Positions 24,697-32,003 of a stretch of DNA of 56,570 nucleotides are shown here, piece after piece. The translations under genes were made by a program, and so were the position numbers. The notes under the pieces are model-generated. The model did not search any database. It saw nothing but the letters and a program-made list of their open reading frames with translations, and was not told the origin of the DNA. Origin of the DNA: Streptomyces spinoverrucosus (GTDB lineage Bacteria > Actinomycetota > Actinomycetes > Streptomycetales > Streptomycetaceae); assembly GCF_006539505.1 (NCBI RefSeq), contig NZ_BJND01000059.1, positions 1-56,570 on the forward strand, written 5' to 3'. Every line of letters starts with the position of its first letter. Positions within the stretch are counted from its first letter, which is position 1.

Positions 24697-26226
24697 GTGA
24701 CTGCTCTGACTCTCAGCACCGCCGCGGCGCCCGGCCTGCGGGCCGACGCGATCGTGATCGGTGTCGCCAAGGGCGACAAGGGCCCGGTCGTCGCACCGGG
24801 CGCGGAGGCCGTGGACAAGGCGTACGACGGCGGGCTCGCCGGCGTCCTGGAGACCCTGGGTGCCTCCGGCGCCGAGGGCGAGGTGACGAAGCTGCCCGCG
24901 CCGGCCGGTTTCAAGTCGCCGCTCCTGGTGGCGGTGGGCCTGGGTGCCCGGCCGGAGAAGGACGCGGAGTACGACGCGGAGGCGCTGCGCCGGGCCGCCG
25001 GTGCCGCCGCCCGTGCACTGGCCGGTGCCAAGAAGGCCGCCTTCGCGCTGCCGGTCGTGGACGCGGCCTCGGTCGGCGCGATCGGCGAGGGCGCGCTGCT
25101 CGGCGCGTACTCCTTCGACGTCTACAAGGACAACGGCAAGGACGCCAAGGACAAGAAGAACGGCAAGGCCCCGCTCGCCGAGGTCGCCCTGCTCGGTGCC
25201 AAGCCGCGCGACAAGACGCACAAGGCGGCGGCCGAGCGTGCCACGGCCGTGTCCGAGGAGCTCAACCGCGCCCGCGACCTGGTCAACACCCCGCCGAACG
25301 ACCTCAACCCGGAGTCCTTCGCCGCCGTCGCCCAGGCCGCGGCCAAGGAGCACGGCATCAAGGTGCAGGTGCTCGACGAGAAGGCGCTGGCCAAGGGCGG
25401 CTACGGCGGCATCCTCGGCGTCGGCTCCGGCTCGGTGGCGGCGCCGCGGCTGGTGAAGCTGTCGTACACCTCCTCGAAGGCGAAGAAGCACCTCGCGTTC
25501 GTGGGCAAGGGCATCACCTACGACTCGGGCGGCATCTCGCTGAAGCCGGCCGGTCACAACGAGACGATGAAGTGCGACATGAGCGGGGCGGCGGCGGTGT
25601 TCGCGGCCGTGGTCGCCGCGGCGCGACTCGGGCTTGAGGTCAACGTCACCGGGTGGCTGGCGCTGGCCGAGAACATGCCGTCCGGGTCGGCCACGCGGCC
25701 GGGTGACGTGCTGCGGATGTACAGCGGCAAGACCGTCGAGGTGCTGAACACCGACGCCGAGGGCCGGCTGGTGCTGGCGGACGCCCTGTGGGCGGCGTCG
25801 GAGGAGAAGCCGGACGCGATCGTGGATGTGGCGACGCTGACCGGGGCGATGATGCTGGCGCTGGGCAACCGGACGTTCGGCGTGATGGCCAACGACGAGG
25901 CGTTCCGCTCCGCGGTGCACGAGGCCGCGGAGGAGGTCGGTGAGGCCGCGTGGCCGATGCCGCTGCCGGAACATCTGCGCAAGGGGATGGACTCGGCCAC
26001 CGCCGATATCGCCAACATGGGTGAGCGGATGGGTGGCGGGCTGGTCGCCGGGCTCTTCCTGCGGGAGTTCGTGGGTGAGGGCATTACGTGGGCGCACCTC
26101 GACATCGCCGGGCCCGCTTTCAATGAGCAGGGGCCGTTCGGGTACACGCCGAAGGGCGGTACGGGGTCCGGGGTGCGGACGCTGGTGCGGCTGGCTGAGC
26201 TGACCGCCTCCGGCGACCTGGGCTGA
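24697..26226 (+). CDS. pepA: leucyl aminopeptidase (M17 family)
   Basis: 509 aa cytoplasmic di-zinc aminopeptidase. The C-terminal catalytic domain has VGKGITYDSGG (metal-binding Lys K271 and Asp), KCDMSGAAAV and the M17 signature NTDAEGRL (351-358). The N-terminal macrodomain-like half has a Lys/Asp-rich insert (DNGKDAKDKKNGK). GTG 24697 is the start (VTALTLSTAAAP). Length and motifs are usual for actinobacteria. Confidence 0.95.
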   Translation: MTALTLSTAAAPGLRADAIVIGVAKGDKGPVVAPGAEAVDKAYDGGLAGVLETLGASGAEGEVTKLPAPAGFKSPLLVAVGLGARPEKDAEYDAEALRRAAGAAARALAGAKKAAFALPVVDAASVGAIGEGALLGAYSFDVYKDNGKDAKDKKNGKAPLAEVALLGAKPRDKTHKAAAERATAVSEELNRARDLVNTPPNDLNPESFAAVAQAAAKEHGIKVQVLDEKALAKGGYGGILGVGSGSVAAPRLVKLSYTSSKAKKHLAFVGKGITYDSGGISLKPAGHNETMKCDMSGAAAVFAAVVAAARLGLEVNVTGWLALAENMPSGSATRPGDVLRMYSGKTVEVLNTDAEGRLVLADALWAASEEKPDAIVDVATLTGAMMLALGNRTFGVMANDEAFRSAVHEAAEEVGEAAWPMPLPEHLRKGMDSATADIANMGERMGGGLVAGLFLREFVGEGITWAHLDIAGPAFNEQGPFGYTPKGGTGSGVRTLVRLAELTASGDLG

Positions 26227-26263
26227 GTGTCGTATCGCGGGTGCGGGTGGACTGTGGCTTGTC

Positions 26264-26283
26264 GCGCAGTTCCCCGCGCCCCT
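26264..26283 (+). repeat. dispersed Streptomyces intergenic repeat, copy 3
   Basis: Exact GCGCAGTTCCCCGCGCCCCT, 37 bases after the pepA stop and upstream of lpd. Confidence 0.85.
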
Positions 26284-26490
26284 TTGCGTCGGCTGCCGCC
26301 CCGCTCCTTTCACATATGAGCGTGGGACGTATCACACCCTGGCCCCGCGTCTCGTTGTGTGCTGACAAGTGCGAAGATGGGGCTCGGCAGGACAGGGCCC
26401 CACCGAAGGGCCGAAGTAGAGCGGCCGGACACCAGCCGCCAGCCGGTCATCGTTGACCGGCGTACGGCGCACATGCATGGAGGACGTGAC

Positions 26491-27879
26491 GTGGCGAACG
26501 ACGCCAGCACCGTTTTCGACCTAGTGATCCTCGGCGGTGGTAGCGGTGGTTACGCCGCGGCCCTGCGCGGGGCGCAGCTGGGCCTGGACGTCGCCCTGAT
26601 CGAGAAGGACAAGGTCGGCGGCACCTGCCTGCACCGGGGCTGCATCCCCACCAAGGCTCTGCTGCACGCGGGCGAGATCGCCGATCAGGCCCGCGAGAGC
26701 GAGCAGTTCGGCGTGAAGGCCACCTTCGAGGGCATCGACGTCGCCGGGGTCCACAAGTACAAGGACGAGGTGGTCTCGGGCCTGTACAAGGGCCTGCAGG
26801 GACTCATCGCCTCCCGGAAGGTGACCTACATCGAGGGTGCGGGGCGGCTGTCCTCGCCCACCTCGGTGGATGTCAACGGTCAGCGCATCCAGGGCCGCCA
26901 CGTCCTGCTGGCGACCGGTTCCGTGCCGAAGTCGCTGCCGGGTCTGGAGATCGACGGCAACCGGATCATCTCCTCGGACCACGCCCTCGTCCTGGACCGC
27001 GTGCCGAAGTCCGCGATCATCCTCGGCGGCGGTGTCATCGGCGTCGAGTTCGCCTCCGCGTGGAAGTCCTTCGGCGCGGACGTCACGGTCATCGAGGGCC
27101 TTAAGCACCTCGTCCCGGTCGAGGACGAGAACAGCTCGAAGCTTCTTGAGCGCGCCTTCCGCAAGCGCGGCATCAAGTTCAACCTGGGCACCTTCTTCCA
27201 GAAGGCCGAGTACACGGCCGACGGTGTCAAGGTCACCCTCGCCGACGGCAAGGAGTTCGAGGCCGAGGTCCTGCTGGTCGCGGTCGGCCGCGGTCCGGTC
27301 TCGCAGGGCCTGGGCTACGAGGAGGCCGGGGTCGCCATGGACCGCGGCTTCGTCCTCGTCGACGAGTACATGCGGACCAACGTCCCGACGATCTCGGCGG
27401 TCGGCGACCTGGTCCCGACGCTCCAGCTCGCGCACGTCGGCTTCGCCGAGGGCATCCTGGTGGCGGAGCGGCTGGCCGGTCTGAAGGTCGTCCCGATCGA
27501 CTACGACGGCGTGCCCCGGGTGACGTACTGCCACCCCGAGGTCGCCTCCGTCGGTATCACCGAGGCCAAGGCCAAGGAGATCTACGGCGCGGACAAGGTC
27601 GTCGCCCTGAAGTACAACCTGGCGGGCAACGGCAAGAGCAAGATCCTCAAGACCGCGGGCGAGATCAAGCTCGTCCAGGTCAAGGACGGTGCGGTCGTCG
27701 GCGTGCACATGGTCGGCGACCGTATGGGCGAGCAGGTCGGCGAGGCCCAGCTGGTCTACAACTGGGAGGCGCTGCCGGCCGAGGTGGCCCAGCTCATCCA
27801 CGCCCACCCGACGCAGAACGAGGCGCTCGGCGAGGCTCACCTGGCCCTGGCCGGCAAGCCGCTGCACGCCCACGACTGA
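26491..27879 (+). CDS. lpdA: dihydrolipoyl dehydrogenase (E3)
   Basis: 462 aa flavoprotein that reoxidises dihydrolipoyl groups of the 2-oxoacid dehydrogenase complexes, reducing NAD+. FAD-binding GGGSGGYAAA, redox disulfide C46/C51 in GGTCLHRGCIPTK, NAD-binding GGGVIGVEFAS and the C-terminal catalytic dyad HAHPTQNE (H439, E444) are intact. GTG 26491 is preceded by GGAGG at 26479. It is followed after 63 bases by the E2 gene, probably an operon. Confidence 0.96.
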   Translation: MANDASTVFDLVILGGGSGGYAAALRGAQLGLDVALIEKDKVGGTCLHRGCIPTKALLHAGEIADQARESEQFGVKATFEGIDVAGVHKYKDEVVSGLYKGLQGLIASRKVTYIEGAGRLSSPTSVDVNGQRIQGRHVLLATGSVPKSLPGLEIDGNRIISSDHALVLDRVPKSAIILGGGVIGVEFASAWKSFGADVTVIEGLKHLVPVEDENSSKLLERAFRKRGIKFNLGTFFQKAEYTADGVKVTLADGKEFEAEVLLVAVGRGPVSQGLGYEEAGVAMDRGFVLVDEYMRTNVPTISAVGDLVPTLQLAHVGFAEGILVAERLAGLKVVPIDYDGVPRVTYCHPEVASVGITEAKAKEIYGADKVVALKYNLAGNGKSKILKTAGEIKLVQVKDGAVVGVHMVGDRMGEQVGEAQLVYNWEALPAEVAQLIHAHPTQNEALGEAHLALAGKPLHAHD

Positions 27880-27942
27880 CGCCCTCGGTCATCGGGCGCG
27901 ACGACACAGACTTCCGCAAATTCGTAAGGAGCAACCGAAACC

Positions 27943-29763
27943 ATGGCGGTTTCCGTAACCCTTCCGGCGCTCGGCGAGAGCGTCACCGAGGGCACTGTCA
28001 CACGCTGGCTGAAGGCCGAGGGTGAGCGCGTCGAGGCCGACGAGCCGTTGCTCGAGGTCTCCACCGACAAGGTCGACACCGAGATCCCGGCCCCGGCCGC
28101 CGGTGTGCTGGCCTCCATCAAGGTCGCCGAGGACGAGACCGTCGAGGTCGGCGCCGAGCTGGCCGTGATCGACGACGGCACCGGTGCCCCGGCCGCTGCC
28201 CCGGCGCCCGCCGCCGAGGCCGCCCCGGCCCCGGCCGCTCCGGCGCCTGCCGCCGAGGCTCCCGCCGCTCCGGCTCCGGCTCCCGCTGCTGAGGCTCCCG
28301 CCCCCGCCGCTCCGGCCGGTGCCGCCGAGGGCACGGACGTGGTGCTGCCCGCGCTCGGCGAGTCCGTCACCGAGGGCACCGTCACCCGCTGGCTGAAGTC
28401 GGTGGGCGACTCCGTCGAGGCCGACGAGCCGCTGCTGGAGGTGTCCACCGACAAGGTCGACACCGAGATCCCGGCGCCCGCGTCCGGCGTGCTGCTGGAG
28501 ATCACGGTCGGCGAGGACGAGACGGCCGAGGTCGGCGCCAAGCTGGCCGTCATCGGCGCCCCGGGTGCGGCTCCGGCCGCTGCCCCGGCTCCCGCCGCCC
28601 CGGCCCCGGCGCCCGCCGCCGAGGCCCCGGCCGCGCCCGCCGCTCCGCCCGCCCCCGCCGCCCCGGCTCCGGCCGCTCAGGCCCCGGCCCCCGCGGCTCC
28701 CGCCGCCCCGGCCCGGCCCGCGGTTCCGGCCCAGCCCGCGGCCCCGGCCCCCGCCCCGGCCGCCCCGGCTCCGGTCACCCCGGCTCCGGCCGCTCCGGCG
28801 CCCGCCGCCGCGCAGCCGACCGACGAGGGCGCCTACGTCACCCCGCTGGTGCGCAAGCTCGCCGCCGAGAACGGCGTCGACCTGGCCACCGTCAAGGGCA
28901 CCGGCGTCGGCGGCCGGATCCGCAAGCAGGACGTCCTGGCCGCCGCCGAGGCCGCGAAGGCCGCCGCTGCCGCCCCGGCTCCGGCCGCTGCCGCTCCGGC
29001 CGCCGCTGCCGCGAAGAAGGCGCCGGTCCTGGAGGTCTCCCCGCTGCGCGGCCAGACCGTGAAGATGCCGCGGATCCGCAAGGTCATCGGCGACAACATG
29101 GTCAAGGCGCTGCACGAGCAGGCCCAGCTGTCGTCGGTCGTCGAGGTCGACGTCACCCGCCTGATGAAGCTGCGCGCCCGGGCCAAGGACGCGTTCGCGG
29201 CCCGCGAGGGCGTCAAGCTCTCCCCGATGCCGTTCTTCGTCAAGGCCGCCGCGCAGGCGCTGAAGGCCCACCCGGTCATCAACGCCAAGATCAACGAGGC
29301 CGAGGGGACCATCACCTACTTCGACGCCGAGAACATCGGTATCGCGGTGGACTCCGAGAAGGGCCTGATGACCCCGGTCATCAAGAACGCCGGTGACCTC
29401 AACATCGCCGGTATCGCCAAGGCCACGGCGGAGCTGGCCGGCAAGGTCCGCGCCAGCAAGATCACCCCGGACGAGCTGTCCGGCGCGACCTTCACCATCT
29501 CCAACACCGGTTCGCGCGGGGCGCTGTTCGACACGATCATCGTGCCGCCGGGCCAGGTCGCGATCCTCGGCATCGGCGCCACGGTCAAGCGCCCGGCCGT
29601 CATCGAGACGGAGGAGGGCACGGTCATCGGCGTCCGCGACATGACCTACCTGACCCTCTCCTACGACCACCGCCTGGTGGACGGCGCCGACGCCGCCCGC
29701 TACCTGACGGCGGTCAAGGCGATCCTGGAGGCAGGCGAGTTCGAGGTAGAACTCGGCCTGTAA
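27943..29763 (+). CDS. sucB: 2-oxoglutarate/pyruvate dehydrogenase E2, dihydrolipoamide acyltransferase with two lipoyl domains
   Basis: 606 aa. Two nearly identical lipoyl domains (~1-75 and ~129-203; lipoyl lysines K43 and K171 in STDKVDTEIP) are joined by Ala/Pro linkers. A second, longer Ala/Pro linker follows (~207-290), then the E1/E3-binding domain (YVTPLVRKLAAENGVD, ~297-330) and the acyltransferase core (~365-606) with the catalytic SYDHRLVDGADA. The family is usually annotated as succinyltransferase, but in streptomycetes it may also serve pyruvate dehydrogenase; the sequence alone does not decide. Start ATG 27943 with AAGGAG upstream. Confidence 0.94.
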   Translation: MAVSVTLPALGESVTEGTVTRWLKAEGERVEADEPLLEVSTDKVDTEIPAPAAGVLASIKVAEDETVEVGAELAVIDDGTGAPAAAPAPAAEAAPAPAAPAPAAEAPAAPAPAPAAEAPAPAAPAGAAEGTDVVLPALGESVTEGTVTRWLKSVGDSVEADEPLLEVSTDKVDTEIPAPASGVLLEITVGEDETAEVGAKLAVIGAPGAAPAAAPAPAAPAPAPAAEAPAAPAAPPAPAAPAPAAQAPAPAAPAAPARPAVPAQPAAPAPAPAAPAPVTPAPAAPAPAAAQPTDEGAYVTPLVRKLAAENGVDLATVKGTGVGGRIRKQDVLAAAEAAKAAAAAPAPAAAAPAAAAAKKAPVLEVSPLRGQTVKMPRIRKVIGDNMVKALHEQAQLSSVVEVDVTRLMKLRARAKDAFAAREGVKLSPMPFFVKAAAQALKAHPVINAKINEAEGTITYFDAENIGIAVDSEKGLMTPVIKNAGDLNIAGIAKATAELAGKVRASKITPDELSGATFTISNTGSRGALFDTIIVPPGQVAILGIGATVKRPAVIETEEGTVIGVRDMTYLTLSYDHRLVDGADAARYLTAVKAILEAGEFEVELGL

Positions 29764-29783
29764 ACGCCCCAGACGCACACACC

Positions 29784-29819
29784 GATGCCCTCGCCCTGGA
29801 ATTCCGGGGTGAGGGCATC
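29784..29819 (+). terminator. hairpin terminator after the E2 gene
   Basis: GATGCCCTC and GAGGGCATC form a 9-bp stem closing an 18-base inner region that itself can pair (CCTGGAATTCCGG), 20 bases after the stop codon. Confidence 0.75.
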
Positions 29820-29829
29820 GCCGTTGTTT

Positions 29830-29849
29830 GGGGGCGCGGGGAACTGCGC
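29830..29849 (-). repeat. dispersed Streptomyces intergenic repeat, copy 4 (inverted)
   Basis: Reverse complement of the 20-mer with 19 of 20 positions matching (GGGGCGCGGGGAACTGCGC), directly after the E2 terminator. Confidence 0.8.
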
Positions 29850-29974
29850 GAGCACCCCCCACAACCCGCACCCGCCGAACCACAAGAACCCCCCACCCCA
29901 CTAGGCGTGTGCGCCTCGTCTCACCTGCACCAAAGCGCCCCCATGCGCCCCTCCCCCACCCGAGGACGGCCTTA

Positions 29975-29989
29975 TTGTCTAATCGTCAA
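29975..29989. promoter_or_regulatory. candidate GntR autoregulatory operator
   Basis: TTGTCTAATCGTCAA has dyad symmetry at ten of 15 positions (TTGnCnAnTnGnCAA), in a T/A-richer patch 20 bases upstream of the GntR gene. Its position fits negative autoregulation; no protein-specific consensus was checked. Confidence 0.35.
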
Positions 29990-30009
29990 ACGCGCCCTAA
30001 GGAGCCCTC

Positions 30010-30633
30010 ATGACCGCCCCCGTCATCCACTCGCTGCGCGAACAGATCCGCGAGCACATCCTGGAAGGGATCATCAGCGGGCGCTGGAAGCCGGGCGAGC
30101 GGATCGTGGAGCGCCGTATCGCCACCGAACTGGAGGTCAGCCAGACCCCGGTCCGCGAGGCGCTGCGCGAACTGGAGTCGCTGCGCCTGATCGAGTCCGC
30201 GCCCAACAAGGGCGTAAGGGTGCGGAACCTGACCGCGGCCGACCTGGAGGAGAGCTACCCGGTCCGGGCCGGCCTGGAGGCCATCGCCGCCGAACTCGCC
30301 GCGGCGAAGCTCGCCGAGGACTGCTCCGCCCTCGAACCGCACGTCACCGCGCTCTACGAGGCCGACCGCAGGTCGGACGGCACGGCCCAGGTCCGGCACA
30401 CGGTCGCCTTCCACCGCGAGCTGGTCCGCGCCGCCGGCAACTCGGTGCTGCTGCACACCTGGGAGGGGCTCGGCATCGAGGTGTTCACCGCGCTGTCGAT
30501 CCGCTGGCTCGGGACGGTGCAGCAGTCCTACGCCGAGGAACACGAGGAGCTGGTCGCGGCCTTCCGGCGCCGGGATCCCCGTATCGCGGAGATCGTGAAG
30601 GCCCACGTCCTGGGGTGCGCGCCGCGCGCGTAG
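30010..30633 (+). CDS. GntR-family transcriptional regulator (FadR/FCD subfamily)
   Basis: 207 aa. The winged helix (~8-72) contains LREQIREHILEGIISGRWKPG, VSQTPVREALRELESLRL and NKGVRVRNLT. The FCD effector domain (~80-205) has the metal/ligand-binding Asp/His pattern (HRELVRAAGN, EEHEELVAAFRRRD). Such proteins sense organic acids or other carboxylates. Given neighbours encoding E2/E3 and aceE, a role in pyruvate/2-oxoacid control is plausible but inferred. ATG start with GGAG upstream. Confidence 0.93.
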   Translation: MTAPVIHSLREQIREHILEGIISGRWKPGERIVERRIATELEVSQTPVREALRELESLRLIESAPNKGVRVRNLTAADLEESYPVRAGLEAIAAELAAAKLAEDCSALEPHVTALYEADRRSDGTAQVRHTVAFHRELVRAAGNSVLLHTWEGLGIEVFTALSIRWLGTVQQSYAEEHEELVAAFRRRDPRIAEIVKAHVLGCAPRA

Positions 30634-30662
30634 GCCCACCGAAGCGGCCGTAATGTGACGGC

Positions 30663-31724
30663 ATGTCCGATGCGGCGCACGGTGTTCACGGCAAACCGCC
30701 CACGCCCGAGCAGCGGTGGGCCCGGTTCAAACAGTCGCCCTTTCTGCCCGCCACGGTCCTGGTGCTGATCATCTCGGCGGCGGCGGGTCTCTTCGCCGGT
30801 TCGTACACCTACTCCATGGCGGACCCGGCGCCCCGCTCCATTCCGACAGCGGTGGTGGGGCAGTACGAGGCGCAGCAGGGGCGGGAGTTCCTCGACGGCA
30901 TGGAGCGGGCGCTGGACGCGTCCGTGCAGGTGCACACGTACGACACCCTGGGCGAGGCCCGGGCCGCGGTCGAGGAGCAGGAGGTCTTCGCGATCCTCGA
31001 CGTGCGCGAGGAGAGGCGGGCCGTCACGCTCGACGTCTCGGGGGCGTCCGGGGCGTCGGTGGCCGAAGTGCTGGCCGAGGCGGCGGTCGCGGTGGGGCGG
31101 CAGACCGGGGTCGCGGTCACGGTGCGGGACATCAAGCCGTTGCAGGAGGGCGATCCGCGCGGGCTGGCGATCTTCTACATCTCGCTGGCGGCCGTGATCA
31201 TCGGGTTCGTCGGCTCGATCCAGATGAGCGTGCATGCGCGGGAGCTGAATCCGCTGGAGCGGATCGGCTTCACGGTGGCGTACGCGCTGCTCGGCGGGTT
31301 CGCGATCGCGGCGGCGGCGGACTGGCTGCTCGGGGCGCTGGATCTGCCGTTCGTGGAGTCGTGGCTGATCCTGGCGCTGACGATGGTCACCAGCGGGATG
31401 GTTTTCACCATGTTCAACACGCTCATCGGGCGCTGGGCGATGCTGCCGACGTGGGGACTGATGGTGCTGCTGGGCAATCCGTCCTCGGGCGGCGCCGTGT
31501 CCTGGCCGTTGCTGCCGTCCGTGCTGGGGGCGATCGGGCGCTGGCTGCCGCCGGCCGCCTCGGTCAACGCGCAGCACACGGCGGTGTACTTCGCCGATCA
31601 CCAGCACGCCTTTCCCTTCCTGGTGCTGACCGGGTGGCTGGTGGTCTCCTGCGCGGTGTTTCTGACCTGGTCGCACCGGCACCCCGGCGGGCGCGAGAGG
31701 CAAGCGGCGCACGCGGCCTCATGA
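30663..31724 (+). CDS. membrane protein of the ABC-2-like/DUF3533 type
   Basis: 353 aa. One N-terminal transmembrane helix (~27-48), a ~130-aa extracytoplasmic domain (VGQYEAQQGREFLDG...), then five helices (~170-340). This topology matches YhgE/Pip-like and ABC-2 permease proteins that export small molecules or support secretion. No ATP-binding partner is adjacent. It begins 30 bases after the GntR gene and is probably co-transcribed, making it a candidate target of that regulator. Confidence 0.8.
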   Translation: MSDAAHGVHGKPPTPEQRWARFKQSPFLPATVLVLIISAAAGLFAGSYTYSMADPAPRSIPTAVVGQYEAQQGREFLDGMERALDASVQVHTYDTLGEARAAVEEQEVFAILDVREERRAVTLDVSGASGASVAEVLAEAAVAVGRQTGVAVTVRDIKPLQEGDPRGLAIFYISLAAVIIGFVGSIQMSVHARELNPLERIGFTVAYALLGGFAIAAAADWLLGALDLPFVESWLILALTMVTSGMVFTMFNTLIGRWAMLPTWGLMVLLGNPSSGGAVSWPLLPSVLGAIGRWLPPAASVNAQHTAVYFADHQHAFPFLVLTGWLVVSCAVFLTWSHRHPGGRERQAAHAAS

Positions 31725-31866
31725 GGGTCGGGCAACAAGCGAGCGCGGGTGCACTCAGACGCGCTCTCACCTGCGTAAACCATGCAAAAACACGGCACCG
31801 GGTGCCCAAGTCCGAGGCACCGCGTGCCGACTTTCTCGCGATCAAGAGGTTTTGTCGGTCACACCT

Positions 31867-31896
31867 TTGATCGATCATCGATCAGGGAGTTACAGT
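31867..31896 (+). promoter_or_regulatory. candidate aceE promoter with overlapping palindromic operator
   Basis: TTGATC (31867-31872) and TACAGT (31891-31896), 18 bases apart, resemble a housekeeping sigma promoter. A perfect 17-bp palindrome TGATCGAT-C-ATCGATCA (31868-31884) covers the -35 element and spacer, as expected for a repressor site. It lies ~110 bases upstream of aceE. The binding protein is unknown; the GntR product encoded upstream is a candidate. Confidence 0.55.
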
Positions 31897-32003
31897 CGCC
31901 GACGGGCTCCCACCCGAGCCTCACGCCCTGTCCTGCCAAAGACCAAGGGCACCCCGAACCCTTACCGATGAGGGAACCCCCTTCGACTGAGGAAGGCGGC
32001 GAC

